Source of the DNA: Spiribacter salinus M19-40
Lineage (GTDB): Bacteria; Pseudomonadota; Gammaproteobacteria; Nitrococcales; Nitrococcaceae
Assembly: GCF_000319575.2 (NCBI RefSeq)
Contig: NC_021291.1
Location: forward strand, 1,116,001-1,180,000
Direction of reading: 5' to 3'
DNA length: 64,000 bases
In this document: piece by piece, positions 37,358 to 46,838 of the stretch
How positions within the stretch are numbered: position 1 is the first letter of the stretch
Layout: every line of letters starts with the position of its first letter
Notes under the pieces: model-generated
What the model was told of the DNA's origin: nothing
Database searches by the model: none
The model's input: only the letters and a program-made list of their open reading frames with translations
Program-made: the position numbers and the translations under genes

Positions 37358-38968
37358 TTAAGGGGCGTCAGCCCCCTGCTCTAACACCGTTAATAAAACC
37401 CCTCTGAGATCCGCCAGCGAGCCCAACGGGGCCGCCGCGCCCTGCGGACCCGGGGAGAACCCCTGCGCCTCAAAATCCGCCAGCAGCGATGCATCACTCG
37501 CAATGATGTGCACCGGCACCGACCGGGACCCGGCGTCACCCGTGATCAAAGGCGCCGGCTGATGATCACCGAGCAGGACAAGGACACCGTCATCCAAATA
37601 GCGGGCCGCCCATTCACCGGCGGTCCGCAGCGCATAGTCGACGGCCTCGGCATAGTGCCGGCGGATGCGATCACGGTCGCCCCAAACCGCTGCCGGTGAG
37701 GGGCCTGCCTCGGCGTAGCGCTGGAAAACCTCGCCATCACCCAGGGTATCCCAGTCCAATCGCTCCAGAATGGGTGTCCAGGGCGCATGACTGCTAATGA
37801 GGGCGAGTTCTGCAAACACCGGTTCATCGGATGAATGGCGCACCTGATTTTCGAAGTAATGCCAGGTGTATTGATCCGGCATGGTCACCCAGTTCAGCGC
37901 CGGTCCCGCGTAGTCGATCCGGGCATCATCATGAATCTGGTCATATCCCCATTGCTTACCCGCTGGCCATGGCTTGGTGATCGCGGGCATCACCGCCACG
38001 CTGCGATAGCCCTCGCGCTCAAAATCATCGATCAGCGACGAGCGCCCCTCGGCAAGGAAAAGGTCATAGCGGATTTGACTGTCGAGCCACAGGCCACTAA
38101 GTGCCGTCCCGTGGGCAAGCCACGACTGCCCGCCCTGCACGGGTGAGTCGAAATGACCCGTCACCACATCAAGCCCGGCCGCCTGCAACTCGTCATCGAG
38201 CGCCTCAAGCGCTGCGGTACCGATCGCCTGATAACGCGCATCGGTGGTCATGACGACACCATAGGACTCGACAAAGCCCATGATGACGTCACGGCCCGCC
38301 AGCCGATCGAGCGAGACCCGAGACGGTGGCAAGTCGGCCAGGCGCTCGGGAAAGCGACGATGTTCCCAGGCGGTCGCCGCCGTGCGCGCGACCTGGTCAG
38401 TCAATCGGATGGACAGCGGCGCGTCGATGAATCGATCAATGGCGGGCACCTCGCGCCAATGTCCCAGCGTGAGCCCGACGAGCACCAGGCAGAGCCCCAG
38501 ACCCTGGATCCCGGCGTGCCAACGCATCGCCACCAGCCCCGTCAGCCAGCGGCTGAGCTGCCAGGCGATCAAAACGACCATGGCGGCCGCCAGGCCCAGC
38601 ACCAACCAGGCCAGCGGCTTGCCGATCGCACCGCGCAGGAGGTGCTCCACAGAGGCCGCCAGCGGCAGGTCAATGTAGAGGTTGAGCGGTCGGCCCAGGG
38701 CCCAATAAGTCCCCAGATCGGACAAGGCCAGCGCGAGTGTCACCAGCAGCAGCACGACCACGGCAGGCGCAAGCCAGCGACCCAGACGGCCCGGCACCAG
38801 CAGCAAGGCACCGGCAAGCACCAGAGACTCGGTCGCGAGGGCAGGCTCGGCCATGCCGCCGTACGGCATCAACCATTCCGGCAGCACCAGCAAAGCGTTC
38901 ATCACGACCACGCCAATAACCAATCGGCGTAGCCAGGCAGCGGTACTGAGCGCGCGCACCGGGATCAC
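37358..38968 (-). CDS. Membrane-anchored sulfatase-fold protein, OpgB/LtaS-like
   Basis: Alkaline-phosphatase-superfamily protein of 536 residues. About five N-terminal membrane helices (to roughly residue 165) precede a catalytic domain. VIMGFVESYGV holds a Glu and Ser in place of the usual E-N/S-T nucleophile motif, and the late VLVLLGDHQPAP supplies the Asp-His metal ligands. Such proteins transfer phosphoglycerol or phosphoethanolamine from lipids. It is divergent from opgH, so modifying periplasmic glucans (as OpgB does) is a fair guess. Both the reaction and the nucleophile residue need proof. The start is GTG at 38968 with no clear ribosome-binding site. Confidence 0.75.
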   Translation of the reverse strand: MIPVRALSTAAWLRRLVIGVVVMNALLVLPEWLMPYGGMAEPALATESLVLAGALLLVPGRLGRWLAPAVVVLLLVTLALALSDLGTYWALGRPLNLYIDLPLAASVEHLLRGAIGKPLAWLVLGLAAAMVVLIAWQLSRWLTGLVAMRWHAGIQGLGLCLVLVGLTLGHWREVPAIDRFIDAPLSIRLTDQVARTAATAWEHRRFPERLADLPPSRVSLDRLAGRDVIMGFVESYGVVMTTDARYQAIGTAALEALDDELQAAGLDVVTGHFDSPVQGGQSWLAHGTALSGLWLDSQIRYDLFLAEGRSSLIDDFEREGYRSVAVMPAITKPWPAGKQWGYDQIHDDARIDYAGPALNWVTMPDQYTWHYFENQVRHSSDEPVFAELALISSHAPWTPILERLDWDTLGDGEVFQRYAEAGPSPAAVWGDRDRIRRHYAEAVDYALRTAGEWAARYLDDGVLVLLGDHQPAPLITGDAGSRSVPVHIIASDASLLADFEAQGFSPGPQGAAAPLGSLADLRGVLLTVLEQGADAP

Positions 38969-39052
38969 CGGCGGGGCACCATGGCTTTATTGCAACTTCT
39001 GCCGCAGCCGTGCTGTCGATCCCTAGCGGTGGCAACGGTGAACGGAGACGTA

Positions 39053-40879
39053 ATGACGGAGCACGGACACACTTCCTGGCGCCTGCACGAGCCAGGTTTG
39101 GCAATGCGTCGTCTGCTCATGGTGTTACTGGTCTCCCTAACAGCCGCGGTCGGCATAAGCGGCATGTTAACCGTTCTGGGTCCCGACGGACTGAGCGCCA
39201 TCGATTGGGTGGTGCTGAGTTTGTTTTTCATCACTTTCACAACAACCTGTCTGTGGTTCTGGACCGCAATCATCGGCATTGTGCTTCGCAGTGCCCAACT
39301 CCATCCCGTCACACTCGGCCCTGAACACCCGGATGCCGAGGATGCGCCCGGTCTGGCGCCAACGGCGATTGTCATGCCGGCCTTTAACGAAGACATGGAA
39401 GCGGTCGCACACTGCATCACGGCGACGTGGCGGTCACTGGAAGCCACCGGCGAGACCGAGCCTTTTGATTTTTTCCTGTTGAGCGACAGCAGCGATCCCG
39501 AGCGCCAGGCCACCGAAGCGCGCACCGTCTCCAGCTTACGGGCCAGGCTGGGTACCGGTATTCGACTGTACTATCGCGCACGATCAGCGAACCACGGGCG
39601 CAAACCGGGCAATATCCGGGATTTCTGTGAGCGCTGGGGCGGGCACTACCGTTACATGATCGTGCTGGATGCCGACAGCCGCATGACCGGCACGTCGCTC
39701 CTCACCCTGGTGCGGCGCATGGAAGCGAACCCCCAGGCCGGGATACTCCAGACTGTGCCGCTACCCGTAGGACAGCGCACCGTCCTGGGCCGCCTACAAC
39801 AGCTGGCCGCAAGCCTGCATGCCCGCAATCTGGCCGCCGGACTCGCATTCTGGCAAGGCAATAGCACCAACTATTGGGGCCACAACGCGATTGTGCGCTT
39901 GAGCGACTTTCTCGACTGCTGCGGTCTGCCGCCTCTGCCGGGTGAAGCGCCACTGGGCGGTGACATCATGAGCCATGACTACGTTGAAGCCGCTTTGATG
40001 CGGCGGCATGACCGCGGCGTCTATGTCCTCTCGGAAATCGAGGGTAGCTACGAGGGGATGCCAGGTAACCTGGTGGATGACCTCAAGCGTGAGCGACGCT
40101 GGTGTCAGGGCAATCTCCAGCACCTGCGGTTACTGTTTCGCCCCGGCTGGCGGCTCATCAGTCGGCTGAACTTCCTGGTGGGAGCGCTGGCGTATGTTAA
40201 TGCGCCGCTATGGTTGGCGCTGGTCGGCCTGGGCGTTGGCGATGCGATCATTGGTACCGAGAGCGTGTGGCTCGCCGCCGCCGGTGTTCAGGGCGGCGCC
40301 GTCCTCCCCCTGGTCGGCCTGACCGTGGCTCTGCTGTTTCTGCCCAAATTACTCAGCATTGCACTGGCGGCCTATCGTGAACCAAGAGGTGCCTACCGGC
40401 GGCATCTGCTTGTCGCCTCTGGCGTGGAGATGGTGTTCGCGCTTCTAAGGGCCCCCGTGATGATGGTGCTTTATGCCCTGTATGTTGTTCGAATTATCAG
40501 TGGACGCCCGGCTGGCTGGAGCCCACAACTGCGCACCCAACGCACGATTCCGCCACACCTTGCCATTCAACTCGGCCTGCCAATGGCCTGTAGTGCGCTG
40601 CTGACTGCCGCGCTCATCATCACGGCGGCTCCCGCTTTCCTGCCCTGGCTAATCCCCGTTCTGCTGGGCCCGCTTCTCTATCCTGGCCTGCTGTACTGGA
40701 CCAGCCTGAATGCCCCCGCGTCCTGGCTGCCTTCAACGCCGGAAGAACATGCCGGGGGGGTACCGATGAACCGCCGCATCCACCCGGATCAGCGCCGGGC
40801 CGGCACGGAAGCGTCATCAAAGCCCGTTGTCCCCGCGGAGTGCTTTCAGCCGATGCCGCTTCAGCCGCTCTCCGGCTGA
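39053..40879 (+). CDS. opgH: Glucans biosynthesis glucosyltransferase OpgH (MdoH)
   Basis: Inner-membrane family-2 glycosyltransferase that builds the beta-1,2 glucan backbone of osmoregulated periplasmic glucans. Membrane helices flank a cytosolic domain: IVMPAFNEDMEAV, MIVLDADSRMTG (the D-x-D), YWGHNAIVRLSDF, and GNLVDDLKRERRWCQGN, which matches the RRWC-GN site of OpgH. The ATG at 39053 follows GGAG; a start at 38981 would add 24 residues without homology. At 608 residues it is much shorter than E. coli OpgH (about 847) and lacks its long N- and C-terminal cytosolic extensions. No opgG is adjacent. Its 3' end overlaps lon by 19 bases. Confidence 0.88.
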   Translation: MTEHGHTSWRLHEPGLAMRRLLMVLLVSLTAAVGISGMLTVLGPDGLSAIDWVVLSLFFITFTTTCLWFWTAIIGIVLRSAQLHPVTLGPEHPDAEDAPGLAPTAIVMPAFNEDMEAVAHCITATWRSLEATGETEPFDFFLLSDSSDPERQATEARTVSSLRARLGTGIRLYYRARSANHGRKPGNIRDFCERWGGHYRYMIVLDADSRMTGTSLLTLVRRMEANPQAGILQTVPLPVGQRTVLGRLQQLAASLHARNLAAGLAFWQGNSTNYWGHNAIVRLSDFLDCCGLPPLPGEAPLGGDIMSHDYVEAALMRRHDRGVYVLSEIEGSYEGMPGNLVDDLKRERRWCQGNLQHLRLLFRPGWRLISRLNFLVGALAYVNAPLWLALVGLGVGDAIIGTESVWLAAAGVQGGAVLPLVGLTVALLFLPKLLSIALAAYREPRGAYRRHLLVASGVEMVFALLRAPVMMVLYALYVVRIISGRPAGWSPQLRTQRTIPPHLAIQLGLPMACSALLTAALIITAAPAFLPWLIPVLLGPLLYPGLLYWTSLNAPASWLPSTPEEHAGGVPMNRRIHPDQRRAGTEASSKPVVPAECFQPMPLQPLSG

Positions 40880-43317
40880 GCGACGGACGGCGCGTCAAGG
40901 GGGCCATCCGGCGCCTCGTCGTGCCCGCGCAGGGCAATGGCCGTTGCCTCCTCGACGTGCTCGATCCAGTGAAACTCAAGGGCGTCACGGGCCGAGGCAG
41001 GGATGTCCTCGAAGTCCTTTCGGTTACGGGCGGGTAGCAGCACCGTAGAGATTCCAGCCCGGCGGGCGGCCAGCACCTTTTCCTTGATGCCGCCGACCGG
41101 GAGCACGAGGCCACGCAGGGTGATCTCACCGGTCATGGCCACATCTTCTCGAATACAGCGGCCAGACATCAGCGAGACCAGAGCGTTGTACATCGCCACA
41201 CCCGCACTGGGCCCATCCTTCGGGATAGCGCCCGCCGGGACATGCACATGCACATCATCCGACTGCAACGCTTCCGCGTCGATACCGAGTTCTCCTGCCC
41301 GCGCCTTGATCAGGCTCAGGGCGGTCTGCGCGCTTTCCTTCATCACATCGCCCAGCTGACCGGTCAGCACAAGGCGGCCGGTACCGCGGGAGCGATTGGC
41401 CTCGATAAACAGGATATCTCCGCCGACGGGTGTCCAGGCCAGTCCAGTTGCTACACCGGGCACGCTGGTGCGCATGGCGACCTCACTCTCGTGCTGTGGT
41501 GCACCGAGCACCTCGTGGAGATCATCGGCATCCACCCGCGCCTGCTCGATCTGACCCTCAGCGATACGCACCGCGATATGACGGGTTACCGCACCGAGCT
41601 GACGCTCGAGCTGACGGCAACCCGCCTCGCGGGTATAGCTTGACACGATGCGCTCGAGCGCTGCGTCGGTAACAGCCAGCTGCTCCGCTGTCAGCCCGGC
41701 ATTGTCCCGCTGGCGATCCAGCAAATAGCGCCGGGCAATCTCCACCTTCTCCTCTTGGGTGTAGCCGGGGATTTCGATCATTTCCATGCGATCGCGCAGT
41801 GGCCCGGGGATCTGATCTGGCACGTTGGCTGTGGCGATAAAAAACACACCACTCAGGTCAAAGGGCATGCCCAGATAGTTGTCCTGGAAGGTGCCATTCT
41901 GTGCCGGGTCAAGCACCTCAAGAAGAGCGGCGGACGGATCCCCCTGAATGCCGCCACCGAGCTTGTCCATCTCATCAAGCATCAGCACCGGGTTACGAGA
42001 GCCGGCCTTGTGAATGCTCTGGATGACCTTGCCCGGCAACGCGCCAAGATAGGTCCGACGATGGCCCCGAATTTCGGCCTCGTCATGGACACCGCCCAGG
42101 CTTGAGCGCATGAAATCACGGCCAGTGGCCCGAGCAATACTCTGCCCCAGCGATGTCTTGCCGACACCCGGCGGGCCAACGAAGCACAGAATCGGGCTGC
42201 GACCCTGTGGGTTGAGCTTGCGAACGGCCAGATGCTCGAGAATCCGACGCTTCACCGGCTCCAGGCCGTAATGATCCGCATCCAGAATCTCCCGAGCCCG
42301 CGCAATATCGATATCTTCAGTCCGCTCGGTCGACCATGGCAGCTCAAGCAGCCAGTCAATATACGTGCGCAGCATCGAGTACTCGCCCGCGCCCTCGGGC
42401 ATCCGCTCGAGACGCCGCAACTCCTTTCGAGCCTGTTGATCGACCTCTTCGGGCATCTGGGCCGCGTCGATCCGACGCTCGAGCTCGCGAATCTCCTCGC
42501 CCTTTTCATCACTCTCACCCAGCTCTTCCTGGATGGAGCGCAGCTGTTCTCTCAGCAGCGCCTCACGCTGGCGCTCCGACATCGTCTCGTGCGTTCGTTC
42601 GCTGATTTTCTGCGAGAGCTTGAGCACCTCAACGCGATAATCCAGCAGCGACAGCACCCGCTCGAGTCGCGTCTCGATGTCCAGTGTCTCCAGCAACTCC
42701 TGGCGCTCAGCGCTTCCCAGGTCAAGATACCCGGCGACGGAATCGGCCAGCACCCCGGGCTGCTCGATACTGCTCAGCGCGCCAGCCAGCTCCTGGGGCG
42801 CCTGCGGCAACAGCTCGAGCGCCTCAAGCGCCTTTTCGCGAAGCGCCAGCATGCTGGCATCAATCTCCGGGCCCGCGGGCTGGACTTCCTCAATGCGCTC
42901 GACCCGGCCAACCGGGAAGGGATAGTCCTCCAGAAACTCTTTGACCCGGAAGCGCTCGACCCCCTGAAGTACCAGGTGATGATGACCTTCGCGGCCGCTG
43001 ACGAATCGCATGACACCACCGACGCACCCCACGTCGTAGAGATCATCCGGACCGGGCTCTTCCACACTTGAATCGCGCTGCAAGAGCACACCAATGGGCT
43101 GGTCATGCTGCACCGCCTGGCGGGCCGCGAGCACCGACTGCGATCGCCCGATGCCCACGGGCACCACCATGTTCGGGAACAAGACCATGTTGCGCACGGG
43201 CAGCAGAATCAGCGCATCGTCCGGCAGCTTGGGGATCACCAGGCTGCGAGATGGGGAAAGGGTGGCCTCGCTTTGTGCGCCGTCGTGGTTTTCCGTCTCG
43301 GTATCAACCGTATTCAT
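40861..43317 (-). CDS. lon: ATP-dependent protease Lon
   Basis: Soluble AAA+ serine protease that degrades unstable and damaged proteins. The N-terminal substrate domain (LPDDALILLPVRNMVLFPNMVVPVGIGR) is followed by Walker A GPPGVGKTS near residue 380, and the protease domain with catalytic Ser in PKDGPSAGVAM (about residue 700) and Lys in GGIKEKVLAARRAG. The ATG at 43317 follows GGAGG at proper spacing; an ATG at 43329 overlaps that site. A sigma-32-like promoter lies upstream. Length is 818 residues. Confidence 0.96.
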   Translation of the reverse strand: MNTVDTETENHDGAQSEATLSPSRSLVIPKLPDDALILLPVRNMVLFPNMVVPVGIGRSQSVLAARQAVQHDQPIGVLLQRDSSVEEPGPDDLYDVGCVGGVMRFVSGREGHHHLVLQGVERFRVKEFLEDYPFPVGRVERIEEVQPAGPEIDASMLALREKALEALELLPQAPQELAGALSSIEQPGVLADSVAGYLDLGSAERQELLETLDIETRLERVLSLLDYRVEVLKLSQKISERTHETMSERQREALLREQLRSIQEELGESDEKGEEIRELERRIDAAQMPEEVDQQARKELRRLERMPEGAGEYSMLRTYIDWLLELPWSTERTEDIDIARAREILDADHYGLEPVKRRILEHLAVRKLNPQGRSPILCFVGPPGVGKTSLGQSIARATGRDFMRSSLGGVHDEAEIRGHRRTYLGALPGKVIQSIHKAGSRNPVLMLDEMDKLGGGIQGDPSAALLEVLDPAQNGTFQDNYLGMPFDLSGVFFIATANVPDQIPGPLRDRMEMIEIPGYTQEEKVEIARRYLLDRQRDNAGLTAEQLAVTDAALERIVSSYTREAGCRQLERQLGAVTRHIAVRIAEGQIEQARVDADDLHEVLGAPQHESEVAMRTSVPGVATGLAWTPVGGDILFIEANRSRGTGRLVLTGQLGDVMKESAQTALSLIKARAGELGIDAEALQSDDVHVHVPAGAIPKDGPSAGVAMYNALVSLMSGRCIREDVAMTGEITLRGLVLPVGGIKEKVLAARRAGISTVLLPARNRKDFEDIPASARDALEFHWIEHVEEATAIALRGHDEAPDGPLDAPSVAQPESG

Positions 43318-43362
43318 CAAAACCTCCATGCCAACGGGGAAATCCCGGTGCGAATACAGCAG

Positions 43363-43391
43363 AAATGGAGGCGGCCTGGCGGGGATTCAAG
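43363..43391 (-). promoter_or_regulatory. Heat-shock (sigma-32-like) promoter for lon
   Basis: On the minus strand CTTGAA (43386-43391) and CTCCATTT (43363-43370) are separated by 15 bases; the consensus is CTTGAAA, 13-15, CCCCATNT, so one mismatch in the -10. Transcription would start near 43355, about 38 bases before the lon ATG. lon is a classic heat-shock gene in E. coli, which supports the reading. Confidence 0.65.
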
Positions 43392-43453
43392 GCACACGCA
43401 CCGACCCGGAGATGTACGATGCTGAAGCGAGTGCATCGGCAAGGTAGCGACCC

Positions 43454-44809
43454 ATGACAGACCGAGCCATCGTCAACGCCAGCTGGATCATCAACCCGGG
43501 CGGCGCGGCACCCGCCCTACCCGACGCGAGCATGATCGTCCGGGACGGATTCATCGCGGAGATGGGCCCGGCCTCTGAAATCAACACCGACGGCCTCGAG
43601 TGCCTTGATGCGCGTGGTCTGGTCCTGATACCCGGGCTCGTTAACACCCATGACCATTTCCTGGAATGTCTCACCCGGGCGTTACCCGGCGCGCAGAATG
43701 CCGGACTGATGGACTGGCTGAAGACCCACAACCCGATTTGGTCGACGGCTACGCCCGAGGCACTGCAAATCGCCACGCAGATCCGCGCGGCCGAGCTATT
43801 GCTCAGCGGTTGCACCACCACCGCGGATCACAATTACCTGTGGCCGAATGGCTGCGCGGTCGATGACCAGGTTGAGGCGATGCAGGCAATGGGCCTGCGT
43901 TTTCATGTAGCCCGGGGGTCGACCACGATTGGAGCTTCCAATGGTGGCCTCACGCCGGACGCCGTTGCCGAGGATGAGCAGCAGGTGCTCAAAGACAGCG
44001 AGCGCGTCATTCAGCGCTACCATGACTCCTCAGCCGGGAGTTTCCTGCAAGTGGTGCTCGCCCCCTGCTCACCCTATTCGGTCAGTGAAACGCTCATGCG
44101 GGAGACAGCGGCATTGGCGCGATTCCATGGCGTCAGACTCCACACCCACCTCGCCGAGGGCCAGGATGAACACGCGTTTTGCCTCGAACAGTTGGGCAAG
44201 ACACCCCTGGCGCATATCGAGGCACTTGGCTGGCTTGCCGAGGATGCCTGGTTTGCGCACATGATCACCCTTTCGGAGCCAGAGATCGTGCGACTGGGCA
44301 TGAGCGGCTGCGGCGTTGCTCACTGCCCGTGCTCAAACATGCGACTGGGCAACGGCATTGCACCCATTCGGGCCATGCTGGCCCGCGACGTGCCAGTTGG
44401 CATCGGGGTGGATGGCGCGGCCTCCAATGATGGCGGACATCTCCTCGCGGAGACCCGTCAGGCCATGCTGCTCCAGCGGGTCAATCAAGGGGCGGCGGCC
44501 ATGAGCGCCGAGCAGGCCTTGACGCTGGCAACCCGTGGTGGGGCCAGCCTGCTCGGCCGCCACGACATCGGTGAGCTCGCACCCGGCATGGCCGCTGACA
44601 TTGCCGGCTATCGACTCGATGCCCTTGAGATGGCCGGGGGTGCCGTCCATGACCCCCTGGCCGCCCTGGTATTTTGCCCCCCGGCACGAGCCGACCTGGT
44701 CGTCATTGGCGGCGAGGTGCGCGTCCAGGCGGGTGAATTACTCGGTCATGACCTCGGGGCACTGATCGCCCGGCACAACACCATCGCCCATGCCCTGGTC
44801 CGTCCGTAG
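43454..44809 (+). CDS. Amidohydrolase, 8-oxoguanine deaminase-like
   Basis: Metal-dependent hydrolase of the TRZ/ATZ/guanine-deaminase group, 451 residues. His66 and His68 (LVNTHDHF) start the metal site; later ligands are in HTHLAEGQDE and the Asp of GVDGAASNDGG. The sequence AELLLSGCTTTADHNYLWP and APCSPYSVSETLMRE closely tracks the Pseudomonas 8-oxoguanine deaminase family, which turns 8-oxoguanine to urate. Substrate in this organism is inferred. It is divergent from lon and followed by trpB2. Confidence 0.82.
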   Translation: MTDRAIVNASWIINPGGAAPALPDASMIVRDGFIAEMGPASEINTDGLECLDARGLVLIPGLVNTHDHFLECLTRALPGAQNAGLMDWLKTHNPIWSTATPEALQIATQIRAAELLLSGCTTTADHNYLWPNGCAVDDQVEAMQAMGLRFHVARGSTTIGASNGGLTPDAVAEDEQQVLKDSERVIQRYHDSSAGSFLQVVLAPCSPYSVSETLMRETAALARFHGVRLHTHLAEGQDEHAFCLEQLGKTPLAHIEALGWLAEDAWFAHMITLSEPEIVRLGMSGCGVAHCPCSNMRLGNGIAPIRAMLARDVPVGIGVDGAASNDGGHLLAETRQAMLLQRVNQGAAAMSAEQALTLATRGGASLLGRHDIGELAPGMAADIAGYRLDALEMAGGAVHDPLAALVFCPPARADLVVIGGEVRVQAGELLGHDLGALIARHNTIAHALVRP

Positions 44810-44861
44810 CCGGGGGGTGATATTCTGGACGTATTCTGTTTTTTTGTGAGGCGCCCCGAAC

Positions 44862-46220
44862 ATGAGTGAGAGCGTAAAAACCGTCCTGCCAGAGTCTGAA
44901 CTGCCTCGGCATTGGTACAACATCAACGCCGATCTGCCTGTTCCGCTGGCCCCGGTACTCCATCCGGTGACCCATGAGCCGGTGGGCCCGGACGACCTTG
45001 CGCCGCTGTTTCCGAGGGCGGTCATTGAACAGGAGATGAGCACCGAGCGCGACGTGGACATCCCCGAGCCTGTGCGTGATGTCTATCGCCAATGGCGCCC
45101 ATCACCGCTGTATCGGGCCCGTCGCCTGGAAAAAGCCCTGAATACGCCCGCCCGGATCTACTATAAATACGAGGGCATCAGCCCTGCTGGCAGTCACAAG
45201 CCGAATACGGCGGTTGCCCAGGCATTCTATAACCAGGCTGAAGGCGTCAAGCGCATCACCACCGAGACAGGCGCCGGGCAGTGGGGATCATCGCTTGCCC
45301 TGGCTGGGGCCATGTTTGGTCTGGACATTGAAGTGTTCATGGTCAATGTCAGCTTCCATCAAAAGCCGTACCGCCGCGCATTCATGGAAAGCTTCGGGGC
45401 GCAGTGCATTGCCAGCCCCAGCACACTGACGGCGGCCGGTCGAGCGGTCCTCGCCGAGCATCCGGATTCAACAGGCAGTCTGGGGATTGCCATCAGCGAA
45501 GCGGTCGAACTCGCCGTGCAGCGGGATGACACCAAGTACGCGCTCGGGAGCGTATTGAATCATGTTCTGCTGCATCAGACTGTCTCGGGTCTGGAGGCGA
45601 TGCGTCAGCTCGACATGCTCGATGACTACCCGGACAAGGTCATCGGCTGCACCGGGGGTGGCTCTAACTTTGCCGGTATTGCCTTCCCGTTCCTCGGCGA
45701 GCGTCTGCGCGGCGGCCCGGAGACGGACTTCATTGCTGTCGAACCGGCCTCCTGCCCCACGCTCACCAAAGGCAAATTCGCATATGACTGGGGCGATACC
45801 GGGCATCTCACGCCGCTGACCAAGATGCACACGCTCGGATCTGGCTTCGTGCCGCCCGGCTTTCATGCAGGCGGGCTGCGCTATCACGGCATGGCGCCGC
45901 AGATCAGCCACCTGACCGACTTGGGCTATATTCAGCCGCGATCCTACGGGCAGCTCGAGTGCTTTGCCGCCGGACTGGCATTTGCCCGGGCAGAGGGAAT
46001 TATCCCAGCGCCCGAGGCGAACCATGCCGTTAAGGCGACAATGGATGAGGCCATTGCCTGCCGGGAATCCGGTGAGTCAAAGGCGCTGCTGTTCAATCTC
46101 TGCGGCCACGGCCACTTTGACATGCAAGCCTACACCGACTACCTCGCCGGCCATCTGAAGGAAGAAGAGACGAGCGCCGCAGAGCAGTCCATGGCGCTTG
46201 CCGGGTTGCCCGGGGTTTAG
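44862..46220 (+). CDS. Tryptophan synthase beta chain-like protein, TrpB2 type
   Basis: PLP enzyme of 452 residues. The PLP lysine is Lys113 in [13 protein letters not shown] and the phosphate loop is [11 protein letters not shown]. The N-terminal WYNINADLP and [19 protein letters not shown] are diagnostic of TrpB2, which runs without an alpha subunit and can join indole or related molecules to serine. No trpA or other trp gene is near. A GTGAGG precedes the ATG. It probably provides a secondary or salvage route; the main TrpB, if any, would lie elsewhere. Confidence 0.9.
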   Translation: MSESVKTVLPESELPRHWYNINADLPVPLAPVLHPVTHEPVGPDDLAPLFPRAVIEQEMSTERDVDIPEPVRDVYRQWRPSPLYRARRLEKALNTPARIYYKYEGISPAGSHKPNTAVAQAFYNQAEGVKRITTETGAGQWGSSLALAGAMFGLDIEVFMVNVSFHQKPYRRAFMESFGAQCIASPSTLTAAGRAVLAEHPDSTGSLGIAISEAVELAVQRDDTKYALGSVLNHVLLHQTVSGLEAMRQLDMLDDYPDKVIGCTGGGSNFAGIAFPFLGERLRGGPETDFIAVEPASCPTLTKGKFAYDWGDTGHLTPLTKMHTLGSGFVPPGFHAGGLRYHGMAPQISHLTDLGYIQPRSYGQLECFAAGLAFARAEGIIPAPEANHAVKATMDEAIACRESGESKALLFNLCGHGHFDMQAYTDYLAGHLKEEETSAAEQSMALAGLPGV

Positions 46221-46513
46221 TGCCGCGCGGCGCCGAGGGCGATGGTCACCCAGGCCGGCAGGCCATCCGCCAATCGATAGTGGATGCGAAACCGCTCACG
46301 GCGCTCAGCGAGCAGGCCGGAGGCCGTAAGCTCTCCCAAGGACCGTCGCGTCTCGGTAATTTCCAGGGCTAGGGCGGCCGCCAGCTCTTCGGCATCCAGC
46401 TCACCGGCCTCATGCAGGCTGGTAAGCATTTTCAGGCGCCCCTCATCGCTGATTATGCGATGGAATTCGGCCCCGCGCAGCGTAACGGCCAGTGCAGATG
46501 CTTCCGCGCCCAT
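46217..46513 (-). CDS. Small winged-helix regulator, ArsR-like
   Basis: A 98-residue protein with a winged helix-turn-helix ([66 protein letters not shown]). No metal-binding Cys or His cluster is seen, so it is not a classic metal sensor. AGGAGA lies upstream of its ATG. Its stop overlaps the end of trpB2 by four bases in convergent orientation. The target is unknown. Confidence 0.72.
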   Translation of the reverse strand: MGAEASALAVTLRGAEFHRIISDEGRLKMLTSLHEAGELDAEELAAALALEITETRRSLGELTASGLLAERRERFRIHYRLADGLPAWVTIALGAARH

Positions 46514-46586
46514 GATGGTTCTCCTGTATGCGTTTAGCGGATTGTTGCCCGGCGCATGTGACAGGAATGTGAAGCAGGCGAGAAAA

Positions 46587-46663
46587 TGGCGTCCCCAACG
46601 GGATTCGAACCCGTGTCGCCACCTTGAAAGGGTGGTGTCCTAGGCCGGCTAGACGATGGGGAC
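46587..46663 (-). tRNA. tRNA-Glu (anticodon TTC)
   Basis: A full cloverleaf on the minus strand: acceptor arm GTCCCCA/TGGGGAC, anticodon stem CCACC/GGTGG with loop CTTTCAA (anticodon TTC), T arm GGGTTCGAATCCC, and an encoded CCA. It lies 57 bases after tRNA-Ala and downstream of gltX. Confidence 0.96.
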
Positions 46664-46720
46664 GTTGGCTAGGCAGACGCCGGATAATAGGCAGTTCGCC
46701 GGTTATCGTCAATAAGCAGA

Positions 46721-46796
46721 TGGTGGAGCCAGGCGGGATCGAACCGCCGACCTCCTGCATGCCATGCAGGCGCTCTCCCAGCTGAGCTATGGCCCC
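46721..46796 (-). tRNA. tRNA-Ala (anticodon GGC)
   Basis: A full cloverleaf on the minus strand: acceptor GGGGCCA/TGGCTCC with one G-T pair, D arm AGCTCAGCTGGGAGAGC, anticodon stem CCTGC/GCAGG with loop ATGGCAT (anticodon GGC), T arm CGGTTCGATCCCG, encoded CCA. It lies between gltX and tRNA-Glu. Confidence 0.96.
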
Positions 46797-46838
46797 TTTT
46801 CGGCAAGAGGCGCAGTCTAGAAACCGCACCCTGCCCTG

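Noticed and set aside
38153-38932. 259-codon frame antisense to the sulfatase-fold gene
   Set aside because: Low-complexity Gln/His/Arg composition typical of antisense frames in GC-rich genes; no start site signal.
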